The notes under the pieces are model-generated. The model was given only the letters and a program-made list of their open reading frames with translations, made no database searches and was not told the origin of the DNA. A stretch of DNA of 64,000 nucleotides from Anaerolinea thermophila UNI-1 (GTDB taxonomy: Bacteria; Chloroflexota; Anaerolineae; Anaerolineales; Anaerolineaceae): positions 1,240,001 through 1,304,000 of the forward strand of contig NC_014960.1 in NCBI RefSeq assembly GCF_000199675.1, read 5' to 3'. Below, one piece after another: positions 40,906 to 49,036 of the stretch. The position numbers and the translations under genes are program-made. The stretch's first letter is position 1, and every line of letters begins with the position of its first letter.

Positions 40906-42398
40906 AACGCCTTATTGGCTGGTTTTTCCCATCCATGAAAGTCCTTCTAGGATTGATGTTCTTTCTGGCTGTTCTGAGTATGGGAGAAAGAATGATGAAC
41001 GTGGATGGGGATTTGGGACGTCATCTCACCATCGGAAATTTTATTCTGGACACAGGATGGATTCCCAACCGCGACGTGTTTTCCCACACCATGGCGGGGG
41101 AAGTGCTGACTCCCCATGAATGGATGGCGCAGGTAGTATTTGCCCTGATGGAACGCTGGTTTGGGCTGGCAGGTGTAGTGTGGCTCTGTGCCTTGATGGT
41201 TGCCCTCACAGTCATGCTGGTTTTTCGTCTTTCCTGGGAGCGCAGTGGCGGCTGGTTGAGCAGTTTGTTGGTGACTCTCTTAGCCATGGCGGCAAGCAGT
41301 CTGCACTGGTTGACCCGTCCCCACTTGTTTACCTTTCTCTTTCTGGCAATCTGGCTTAAAGGGTTAGAAGATCTCTTTCAGAGGAAACGCTACGGGCTGT
41401 TGGTACTTCCTGTGCTGATGTTGATTTGGGCAAATACCCATGGCGCTTTTCTGGCGGGGTTTGTGGTGTGGGTTGTATATGGTGTGGGAATATTATGGAG
41501 GACATGGGTAGAAAAAACGCCTTTTACTTCCCTTTCTGGTGTTTTTCGTGATTGGTTCTGGGTAGGGGGACTTTCCTTGATTGCCAGTTTGCTCAATCCC
41601 TCTGGGGTGGATTTATGGAAAACCTCAGTGGGTTATGTGCGAAATGCTTACCTGGTGGGACATACCGCCGAGTATCTTTCCCCTGATTTTCATACTCCCG
41701 GTGCTTTTCCTTTCCTGCTCATGGTGCTGGGCATCCTGGGAGTGTGGGGAATCAGCCATCAGAAGCCGCGCGTGGATGAAGTACTTCTGGTGAGTCTCTG
41801 GATAGCCATGGCGCTGTACAGTGCGCGCAATATCCCCTTGTTTGCAGTGGTCTCGGCTCCGGTGCTGGCAAAGAGTATTCACACCGCTTTTCAGGAATGG
41901 GCAGAATCTGTTCCCTGGTTCAAGAAATTGCGTGACCTGGACTTGCGTATGCATGCAGTGGACTCAAAAGCCGGTGGGTGGGTAACTTTCTTGCTGATCG
42001 TTGTTTTTATGGCTTGGACAGCGCGTGCGGGTTTGATTCCTGCTCGTTTTCAGTCTGAGGTGTTCCCCGTCCGGGCAATGGATTGGCTGGAGGCGCACCC
42101 TCAGGAAGGCAATGTCTTCAATTATTTCCCCTGGGGTGGGTATATTCTTTACCGCGCATTCCCTGACATTCGGGTTTTCATTGACGGGCAAACCGATTTT
42201 TACGGCGAAGCCCTGACCCGAGAGTATGAACAGGTAATAACCCTCCAGGATGGCTGGAAGGACGTGCTGGATAAATACCGGGTACAATGGGCGCTGATGC
42301 CCGAGTCGTCCATGCTGTCAAAAGCCCTGGAGCGGGAGTTAAATTGGGAGGTCGTTTACCGCGATCAGGTATCTGTTATTCTTCACTGCCAGCCTTAA
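40902..42398 (+). CDS. GT-C-type polytopic membrane protein 3
   Basis: The 498-residue protein has about ten membrane helices. After the first helix the outer loop reads NVDGDLGRHLTIGNFILDTGWIPNRDVFSHTMAGEVLTPHEWMAQVVF (residues about 30-77), a pattern found in a GT-C-like family of uncharacterised bacterial membrane proteins. The C-terminal outer region includes NVFNYFPWGGYILYRAFPDIRVFIDGQTDFYG (residues about 405-436). No enzymatic activity can be assigned from sequence. It is the last gene of the first GT-C operon, and its stop interlocks with that of the convergent nitrilase-family gene. Confidence 0.75.
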   Translation: MKRLIGWFFPSMKVLLGLMFFLAVLSMGERMMNVDGDLGRHLTIGNFILDTGWIPNRDVFSHTMAGEVLTPHEWMAQVVFALMERWFGLAGVVWLCALMVALTVMLVFRLSWERSGGWLSSLLVTLLAMAASSLHWLTRPHLFTFLFLAIWLKGLEDLFQRKRYGLLVLPVLMLIWANTHGAFLAGFVVWVVYGVGILWRTWVEKTPFTSLSGVFRDWFWVGGLSLIASLLNPSGVDLWKTSVGYVRNAYLVGHTAEYLSPDFHTPGAFPFLLMVLGILGVWGISHQKPRVDEVLLVSLWIAMALYSARNIPLFAVVSAPVLAKSIHTAFQEWAESVPWFKKLRDLDLRMHAVDSKAGGWVTFLLIVVFMAWTARAGLIPARFQSEVFPVRAMDWLEAHPQEGNVFNYFPWGGYILYRAFPDIRVFIDGQTDFYGEALTREYEQVITLQDGWKDVLDKYRVQWALMPESSMLSKALERELNWEVVYRDQVSVILHCQP

Positions 42399-43183
42399 TC
42401 GCTGAGATGATACAGGTCGGGACGGCGGTCCTGAAAAACGGGCAGGAAACCGCGAGCCCGCTCCACCTGGTTGGGGTCGATTTGTGCGCTGATTAGATCT
42501 TCATCGGTTTGACTGCCTTCTGCCAGGGTTTCTCCCCACGGGGAGATGATTGCGCTGCTACCGCCGAATACGTCTTTATACGCTGGACCGACGCAGTTGA
42601 CAGCGAACAGAAAACACAGGTTTTCAATGGCGCGGGCGCGCAGGAGAGTTTGCCAGTGGTGTATTCGTTTGAGGGGCCATTCGGCACTGAGCAGAAATAT
42701 CGTTGCTCCACTCAGCGCGTATTGGCGGAACAACTCTGGAAAGCGTAAATCATAGCAAATGGCTAAGCCCGCTTGCCCCATCTCTGTGGAAACCATTTGA
42801 AGATGGTCGCCCGGGTTAAGCCAGCGGTCTTCTTCCATCAGTCGGAAGAGGTGGATTTTTCGATAGGCAAGAATTTCCCGGGTAGGGGAAATCCAGTAGA
42901 ACGTGTTGTAAATTCCCCGATCGGATTTTTCCAGAAGCGACCCACCAATGGAGAGATGGTATTGATGGGCAAGGTAGGTCAAGTCCTTCAGAATTTCAGG
43001 GGTTTCATTGGCGTAAGTTTCTGCTTTTTCCAGATCATATCCACTGGACCATAATTCAGGAAGCAGGACAATGGTGCTCTTCCGTGTTGCAGACTTCTCA
43101 ATCATGGAGAAAGCAGTGGCAACATTCTTTTGCAGATTGCCGGGTTCAATATGCATTTGAGCAAGGGAAATGACTGGATTCAT
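42395..43183 (-). CDS. Carbon-nitrogen hydrolase (omega-amidase-like nitrilase family)
   Basis: The 262-residue cytoplasmic protein has the full nitrilase-superfamily triad: E43 (LLPELWSSGYD), K109 (AYRKIHLF) and C143 (LAICYDLRFPELFR). The Y-D-L-R-F-P-E-L-F context after the cysteine is typical of the Nit2/YafV omega-amidase branch, which hydrolyses alpha-ketoglutaramate or deaminated glutathione. It does not appear to be connected with the surrounding membrane glycosyltransferases: it is encoded on the opposite strand between two of their operons. A TATACT box lies about 20 bases upstream of the ATG. Confidence 0.93.
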   Translation of the reverse strand: MNPVISLAQMHIEPGNLQKNVATAFSMIEKSATRKSTIVLLPELWSSGYDLEKAETYANETPEILKDLTYLAHQYHLSIGGSLLEKSDRGIYNTFYWISPTREILAYRKIHLFRLMEEDRWLNPGDHLQMVSTEMGQAGLAICYDLRFPELFRQYALSGATIFLLSAEWPLKRIHHWQTLLRARAIENLCFLFAVNCVGPAYKDVFGGSSAIISPWGETLAEGSQTDEDLISAQIDPNQVERARGFLPVFQDRRPDLYHLSD

Positions 43184-43275
43184 AAAGGCCTCAGTACAGT
43201 ACCAGTATAATAAATCAAAAAGATTGTACTATAGGTGTGAGGATTGAATTCTATTTCTTTTGATGGAGAAACACC

Positions 43276-44517
43276 TTGAATCGCTCACGTAATCAAGCCC
43301 TTCTTCTCATTTTGATGATTCTTTTTCTGGGTATTTTACTTGCCGGGGTAACCTGGTCAAACTATCAGTACACACAGAAAAACCCGGGAGGTAATGACTT
43401 TCTGGTTCACTGGGTAGGAACGCGAGTTTTATTTTACGAAGGTATCAGTCCGTACAGTGATGAAGCCGCTCTGCGCATCCAAACCCTTGCCTACGGAAGA
43501 CCAGCCCGCCCCGGAGAACATGAACTGCGGGTAGCCTATCCGCTCTACTCGGTGGTGTTTTTCCTGCCTTTTGCGCTGATTTCCGATTTCAACCTTGCCC
43601 GTGCGGTGTGGATGACCGTACTGGAAGCCTCATTGGTAGGTATTAGCTTACTGAGCCTGCGCCTCTGCCGTTGGAAACCCTCACCCTTCATGCTGGCAGG
43701 GTTGTTGATCTTTTCGTTACTCTGGTACCATGGGCTGCGCCCGCTCATCAATGGGAATGCGGTCATTTTAGTAGCGTTGTTCATCACCGGTGGGTTGCTG
43801 GCGTTGCGTGATGGCGCGGATGAACTTGCCGGGGTGTTATTTGCTTTTGCCACAATTAAACCTCAGGTCGTGGTACTGATTGTGGCTTTTTTACTTCTCT
43901 GGGGCATTGGGCAGAGGCGCTGGCGTTTTGTGGGCTGGCTGGTTGGCACGGTGGGGTTGCTCTCTCTGGCGGCGGGGTTAATTTTCCCGGATTGGATTAT
44001 TCAGAACTTGAGAGAGGTCTTGAGATATCCTGCCTACAATCCACCAGGCACACCCGGCGCAGCATTTGCTCAATGGTGGCCCTCTTTTGGAGCACGGCTT
44101 GGCTGGGCGCTTACTTTCCTCATGGCGCTGATGTTGATTGTCGAATGGCGCTCTGGATTGCGGGCTGAATTCCGGGGATTTCTGTGGACGGCTTTGCTCA
44201 CCCTTAACATCGCCCAATGGATTGGCATTCAAACCGATCCGGGAAATTTCGTTGTTCTCTTTCCCGGCATCATTCTGGCTTTTGCGCTGATGTATGAACG
44301 CTGGCACAAAGGGGCAGCCATTGCTTCGAGTATTATTCTGCTTGTTCTCTTTGTGGGCATTTGGGCTATCTTCCTTTCTACGGTGCAATATGGTGACCAG
44401 CCTGTACAAAGCCCGGTGATGTTCTTCCCCTTGCCGTTTGTTATGTTTGTTTTGTTGTACTGGGTGCGCTGGTGGGCATTTCATCCTCTGGGGGCGTGGA
44501 TGGGATGGAAACGATGA
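43276..44517 (+). CDS. GT87/DUF2029-like polytopic mannosyltransferase-type protein
   Basis: The 413-residue protein has about eleven membrane helices. GT87-like signs are GGNDFLVHWVGTRVLFYEGISPYSDEAALRIQ (residues about 38-70, with the acidic Asp), AYPLYSVVFFLPFALIS, and LINGNAVILVALFITGGLLALRDGADELAGVLFAFATIKPQVV (about 157-200), where the K-P-Q stretch is characteristic. Family members move mannose from polyprenyl-phosphate-mannose. The start is TTG, supported by GGAG at suitable distance and by MNRSRNQ preceding the first helix. It begins the second GT-C operon; its stop overlaps the next ATG. Confidence 0.83.
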   Translation: MNRSRNQALLLILMILFLGILLAGVTWSNYQYTQKNPGGNDFLVHWVGTRVLFYEGISPYSDEAALRIQTLAYGRPARPGEHELRVAYPLYSVVFFLPFALISDFNLARAVWMTVLEASLVGISLLSLRLCRWKPSPFMLAGLLIFSLLWYHGLRPLINGNAVILVALFITGGLLALRDGADELAGVLFAFATIKPQVVVLIVAFLLLWGIGQRRWRFVGWLVGTVGLLSLAAGLIFPDWIIQNLREVLRYPAYNPPGTPGAAFAQWWPSFGARLGWALTFLMALMLIVEWRSGLRAEFRGFLWTALLTLNIAQWIGIQTDPGNFVVLFPGIILAFALMYERWHKGAAIASSIILLVLFVGIWAIFLSTVQYGDQPVQSPVMFFPLPFVMFVLLYWVRWWAFHPLGAWMGWKR

Positions 44518-46016
44518 GCCGGGTTTTGGAACGCATAGAGTCATCCTGGCTGGGGAAAGCAAGTGTTTTTCTGATTGCCCTGGCGGTACGTTTATTGGGC
44601 ATTCATTCCCGACCTTTTCATTATGACGATGTGTTCAGCATTTTCCTGGCGCAGCGTTCCCTGCCAGAAATCATTCAGGGTACTGCCGCCGATACCATGC
44701 CGCCGCTGTATTATTTCCTGCTCCATTATTGGGTACAAATTTCCGATACAGATTGGTTTATCCGCTTACTCAGTATACTCTTGTCTCTGCTGGCAATCGG
44801 GTTGCTGATGAACTGGGTGCAGGAAATGAGCGATTCTCGCACGGCTTTGGTGGCGGGCTTTCTGGCAGCGATTTCTCCATTCCACTACTATCATGCTCAA
44901 GACGTTCGCAATTATGCGCTTTTACTGTCTGCCCAAACTGCCTTTTTATGGTTTTTTGTTCGTTTATGGAAAAGCCAGGATCAACCCTTTTCTCGCCGGG
45001 CAGGCGATTGGATTGGATTAGCCCTTAGCGGTACTGTTGCCATGTACACTCACAACGTGGCAATTTTGGGGTTAGCACCTGCCCCTTTGTATCTTTTATT
45101 CCGGCGAAAGTGGAATTTCTTGCTTCAGGTGGTTGTAGCATTTCTGCTCATTGCCATCTTCTCTGTGCCGTGGTTAGCCATTCTGCCCACTCAACTGGCA
45201 AAGATTCAATATGATTGGTGGTTGTGGCGTCCCGGGGTGGTGGACTGGTTGCAGGTGCCGCTGGTTTGGGTAACCGGACTTCCCCTGACCGGCATCTGGC
45301 TTTGGATTGGAGCGCTGGTTGCTCTGGAAACTTTCGTGCTGGTAACTTGGGAATTTTCACGGCGGCATGTTGCCGGTGAGTGGACAGGCTTCCTCTGGGT
45401 GGTGATGCTGGTTATTCCGGTATTATTTTTTACGGCGTCTTACCTGTTCAAACCCGTCTTTGTGCCTCGTGGTTTCATCCTCTCCTCATTTGCTTTTCTG
45501 GCAATGGCAGCACATGGAATCGTTCAACGGTGGCAACAGGGAGGCGGGAAAATCATTCTGGCTGGCTTTGTACTGGGGGCATTGATTGGCATTCCTGTCC
45601 AGGCAAATTTCCTGGATTTCCCGCGAGCGCCTTTTCGGCAGGTAGCGCATGAACTGGCAGCCCGCATCACTCCCGGCGATTTAATTGTCCACGAAAACAA
45701 GTTAAGTTACTTTCCGGTCAAGTATTACCGTCCAGATTTACCTCAGGTGTTTCTTGCTGATATTCCCGGGAGCGGCAATGATACCTTTGCACGAGGTTCG
45801 CAGGAAGCCATGCAAATTTTCCCCCAGCCGGATATTCAGCGGGCGGTGCAGGGAGCCAGACGGGTGTATTTTGTGGTCTTCCAGCAAGCCGTGGAGGATT
45901 ATCAGCGCTTGGGATTTGGGGAGCATCCCGTGCTGGTGTGGTTGCGTAGCCATGCCGTAGAAGAAAACCGTATGAACTATCGGGATTTGTGGGTGTATGT
46001 CTTTCGTTTCCCGTAA
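44514..46016 (+). CDS. GT39/PMT-2-like polytopic glycosyltransferase
   Basis: The 500-residue protein has about eleven membrane helices and the PMT/ArnT-like first loop RPFHYDDVFSIFLAQRSLPEIIQGTAADTMPPLYYFLLHYW (residues about 35-75), with the D-D motif and the P-P-L-Y that usually follows it. A further FHYYHAQDVRNYALL segment (about 122-136) is also typical of this family. The C-terminus holds an outer domain of about 110 residues. The ATG at 44514 is chosen because it overlaps the preceding stop by ATGA. Sugar donor and acceptor are not known. Confidence 0.85.
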   Translation: MSRVLERIESSWLGKASVFLIALAVRLLGIHSRPFHYDDVFSIFLAQRSLPEIIQGTAADTMPPLYYFLLHYWVQISDTDWFIRLLSILLSLLAIGLLMNWVQEMSDSRTALVAGFLAAISPFHYYHAQDVRNYALLLSAQTAFLWFFVRLWKSQDQPFSRRAGDWIGLALSGTVAMYTHNVAILGLAPAPLYLLFRRKWNFLLQVVVAFLLIAIFSVPWLAILPTQLAKIQYDWWLWRPGVVDWLQVPLVWVTGLPLTGIWLWIGALVALETFVLVTWEFSRRHVAGEWTGFLWVVMLVIPVLFFTASYLFKPVFVPRGFILSSFAFLAMAAHGIVQRWQQGGGKIILAGFVLGALIGIPVQANFLDFPRAPFRQVAHELAARITPGDLIVHENKLSYFPVKYYRPDLPQVFLADIPGSGNDTFARGSQEAMQIFPQPDIQRAVQGARRVYFVVFQQAVEDYQRLGFGEHPVLVWLRSHAVEENRMNYRDLWVYVFRFP

Positions 46017-47586
46017 TCATCTTTGGGGTGGACTGATTCTGTACATCCTGGCTTTGCTGATTTTGCTCCCCGCCGGGTGGTTGGAACGTGTTCCCGGATA
46101 CATGGATGCAGAGTACTATGCTGTCATGGGGCGGGAACTTGCCGAGGGCAAAGGCTGGTCACAACCTTTCCTGTGGAATTATCTGGATAACCCTGAAACG
46201 CTTCCACAACCTGCCTTTACCTACTGGATGCCGCTGATTTCAATCCTTTCTGCCTTGGGTTGGAGATTGACAGGCAGCTTCCGTGGGGTACAGGTAATTT
46301 TCTGTCTTCTGGCGGCTCTGGTGCCGGTTTTAACTTATGCGATGGCAATTCGCTTGCATGGAGATTCGCGTAAGGCGTGGCTCAGTGGTTTGTTCGCGCT
46401 CTTCCCGGTTTTTTATTTGCCTTATCTGCCCACCACAGATGCTTTTGCGGTGGTCATGCTTCTGGGAGGGGGAGCGATTCTTCTGGTAACCCTTGAGCAC
46501 TGGTTCGCTAGGCTGGCTTTTGGCATCCTTGCAGGGGCTCTTCACTTCACCCGTGCCGATGGCATTCTTTGGCTGTTGGGAGGACTGATCTGGTGGAATG
46601 GTAGAGCATGGTTTACACGTTCTTCCTTCCGCCAGTTAGGGACTCAAATGCTCAAACGTTCTGCCTTGTTGCTGGTGGGCTATACCCTGGTGATGGGAAG
46701 TTGGTATCTCCGTAACGTGGAGGTGTTTGGACGCATTTTCCCGCCGGGTAATGGGCTGACCCTGTGGGTAACCCGCTACGAGGATTTGTATCTCCATCCT
46801 GCCAGCCAATTGACCTTTCAGCGCTGGTTGGAGGCTGGCTGGCAGGCGCATCTGGAAGGTCGATGGCAGGCGTTCCTGGCAAATCTTCAGACCACCATTG
46901 CCGTGCAGGGGATGATAGTTCTCTTTCCTTTTATTCTGATTGGCATGGGGTGCTTGAGAAAACAGAGTGCTGTCCGTTTTGCTTTGGGAATATGGACGGC
47001 GATTTTTCTCGTTTTCACACTGGTGTTCCCTTACGCAGGCATCAATGGATCGTTTTTCCACGCCGGCGCAGGCATTCAAACCCTGCTTTGGGCATTAGCC
47101 CCGGTTGGAATTGAACAGGTGGTCAGGAAAGTGTCCGAATGGCGCAAATGGGAGCGTGGGCATCATGTTCTGCGGTTTGTGTATGGATTGCTCTTGGCAA
47201 CTTCTTTCCTGCTCTCCTGGGGGATATATGCAAGTACCGTGATTGGCACAGAGTCTGGCAGGGAGATTCGCTGGGAGCAGTCTTACCAGCAGGCGCTTCG
47301 CCTGGAAACCTGGTTGCGGCAACGATTGGCTCAGCCTGAAGATGTGGTGATGGTGAACAATCCGCCCGGTTATACTTATGCAACGGGAAGGCCGGCAATT
47401 GTTATTCCCTTTGGACATGAGCAGGATGTACTTGCTACAGGGCGGCGTTACGGAGCGCGTTTCTTGCTCTTGGATGAAAACAATTCTGGATACTTATCGG
47501 AATGGTATCTTCATCCGGTAACCACGAGGGATTTGAATTATTTTGGAACGGTTGAAGGGGTGCGCATCTATGAGTTTATTCCGTGA
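45997..47586 (+). CDS. GT-C-type polytopic glycosyltransferase-like protein 6
   Basis: The 529-residue protein has about eleven membrane helices. The first loop, VPGYMDAEYYAVMGRELAEGKGWSQPFLWNYLDNPETLPQPAFTYWMPL (residues about 28-76), contains the M-D-A-E-Y-Y acidic motif of a GT39-like subfamily. The C-terminal outer part includes DVVMVNNPPGYTYATGRPAIVIPFG. The start overlaps the previous gene by 20 bases; no strong ribosome-binding site is visible, so coupled translation is likely. Its end overlaps the next gene by 17 bases. Confidence 0.8.
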   Translation: MSFVSRNHLWGGLILYILALLILLPAGWLERVPGYMDAEYYAVMGRELAEGKGWSQPFLWNYLDNPETLPQPAFTYWMPLISILSALGWRLTGSFRGVQVIFCLLAALVPVLTYAMAIRLHGDSRKAWLSGLFALFPVFYLPYLPTTDAFAVVMLLGGGAILLVTLEHWFARLAFGILAGALHFTRADGILWLLGGLIWWNGRAWFTRSSFRQLGTQMLKRSALLLVGYTLVMGSWYLRNVEVFGRIFPPGNGLTLWVTRYEDLYLHPASQLTFQRWLEAGWQAHLEGRWQAFLANLQTTIAVQGMIVLFPFILIGMGCLRKQSAVRFALGIWTAIFLVFTLVFPYAGINGSFFHAGAGIQTLLWALAPVGIEQVVRKVSEWRKWERGHHVLRFVYGLLLATSFLLSWGIYASTVIGTESGREIRWEQSYQQALRLETWLRQRLAQPEDVVMVNNPPGYTYATGRPAIVIPFGHEQDVLATGRRYGARFLLLDENNSGYLSEWYLHPVTTRDLNYFGTVEGVRIYEFIP

Positions 47587-49036
47587 ACGTGGGCGTTGGT
47601 CGAATATTGTGGCACTCCTTCTTGTGGGAGCAGGTGTTTTCCTTTACCTCTGGATGAGTTATCGGACGTACCGCATCGGTTTTCCTCTGGATGATGCATG
47701 GATTCATCAAACCTACGCTCGCAATTTAGCAAAAATTGGGGAGTGGGCTTTTGTGCCTGGGCAACCTTCGGCAGGCTCCACTGCGCCCTTGTGGTCACTT
47801 TTGCTGGCACTGGGGCATTTCTTGTCCTCTGGCATACCATATACGTGGACGTTTTCCCTGGGGGTTTGCTCTCTGATTGGATTGATGATTCTCGGACAGA
47901 GATGGTTTGAACGGGAAACGGGTGTTTTTTTTCCTTTCGCGGCTATTTTTCTTGGGCTTGAGTGGCATTTGCTCTGGGCGGCGCTTTCGGGGATGGAAAC
48001 AGCGTTCATGGCGTGTTTGGTGCTTGCGGTTTTATGGCTCGTCGGAGAATCGCGTTCCCGCTGGGGCTGGATGGGGATTCTTATCGGCGGGGGGATCTGG
48101 GTTCGCCCGGATGCTATCACCCTGATTGCTCCGGTTTTTCTGATGTGGCTATGGAGATTTTCTCGTGGGGAAACCTGCTGGAGAGATGCGGTGAAATTCC
48201 TGACCGGTTTTCTACTGCTGTTTACCCTGTACATGGGATTTAATCTTCTGCTTTCAGGAAGCATTTTCCCTAATACCTTCTATGCCAAACAGGCTGAATA
48301 CGCTGTTTTATATGAGCGCCCACTGCTCTTGCGTTTTCTGCGCTCTTTTGGCGTTATGCTGGTAGGGGGGAGCGGTTTGTTGCTTCCCGGTTTTCTCTGG
48401 GGAATCTACCAGGCTTGGAAAAACAAAAACGTTGCTTTTCTTCTGGCTTCCGTCTGGGTTCTTGGATACGTTGCTCTGTATGCTTTGCGTCTTCCGGTGA
48501 CCTATCAACATGGACGTTACCTCATGCCAGCCATGCCAGTCTATTTTGTTCTGGGATTGATCGGTACGGCACAGGTGGTTAGAAGTCTCAATCAGAGCCG
48601 CTGGGGATGGGTGCTCAGCCGGGTGTGGCTGGGCAGTATGCTGGGGGTCACCCTTGGATTTGTCCTGCTTGGAGCGCAAGCCTACGCCACCGATGTAGCG
48701 ATTATTGAAAGCGAGATGGTTGAAACGGCATACTGGTTGGCGGCGAATACTCCCCCCAATGCCCTGATTGCGGTTCACGATATTGGGGCTGTGGGCTATT
48801 TCGCTCAGCGCCGGCTGGTCGATCTGGCTGGATTGGTCTCCCCTGAAGTGATTCCCTTCATTCGGGACGAAAGCCGTTTACGGGCTTACCTGGACCAGCA
48901 ACAGGTGGATTACCTGGTTACCTTTCCGGGATGGTATCAATACCTTGCTGAGGGAAAACCACTGGTTTATCAGAGCCGGGGAAAGTTTTCTCCCAGGGCG
49001 GGGGGTGAAAATATGTGTGTGTATCGCTGGCGCTAG
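47570..49036 (+). CDS. GT-C-type polytopic glycosyltransferase-like protein 7
   Basis: The 488-residue protein has about ten membrane helices. Its first loop, FPLDDAWIHQTYARNLAKIGEWAFVPGQPSAGSTAPLWSLLLALG (residues about 35-78), carries the D-D motif and a G-S-T-A-P-L-W stretch like G-T-T-T-P-L-Y in the protein at 37787. Both also share a C-terminal AVHDIGAVGYFAQRRLVDLAGLVSP-type segment, so the two are paralogues. The ATG at 47570 is preferred because GAAGGGG lies just upstream. Its stop interlocks with the convergent gene through a shared CTAG. Confidence 0.8.
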   Translation: MSLFRERGRWSNIVALLLVGAGVFLYLWMSYRTYRIGFPLDDAWIHQTYARNLAKIGEWAFVPGQPSAGSTAPLWSLLLALGHFLSSGIPYTWTFSLGVCSLIGLMILGQRWFERETGVFFPFAAIFLGLEWHLLWAALSGMETAFMACLVLAVLWLVGESRSRWGWMGILIGGGIWVRPDAITLIAPVFLMWLWRFSRGETCWRDAVKFLTGFLLLFTLYMGFNLLLSGSIFPNTFYAKQAEYAVLYERPLLLRFLRSFGVMLVGGSGLLLPGFLWGIYQAWKNKNVAFLLASVWVLGYVALYALRLPVTYQHGRYLMPAMPVYFVLGLIGTAQVVRSLNQSRWGWVLSRVWLGSMLGVTLGFVLLGAQAYATDVAIIESEMVETAYWLAANTPPNALIAVHDIGAVGYFAQRRLVDLAGLVSPEVIPFIRDESRLRAYLDQQQVDYLVTFPGWYQYLAEGKPLVYQSRGKFSPRAGGENMCVYRWR

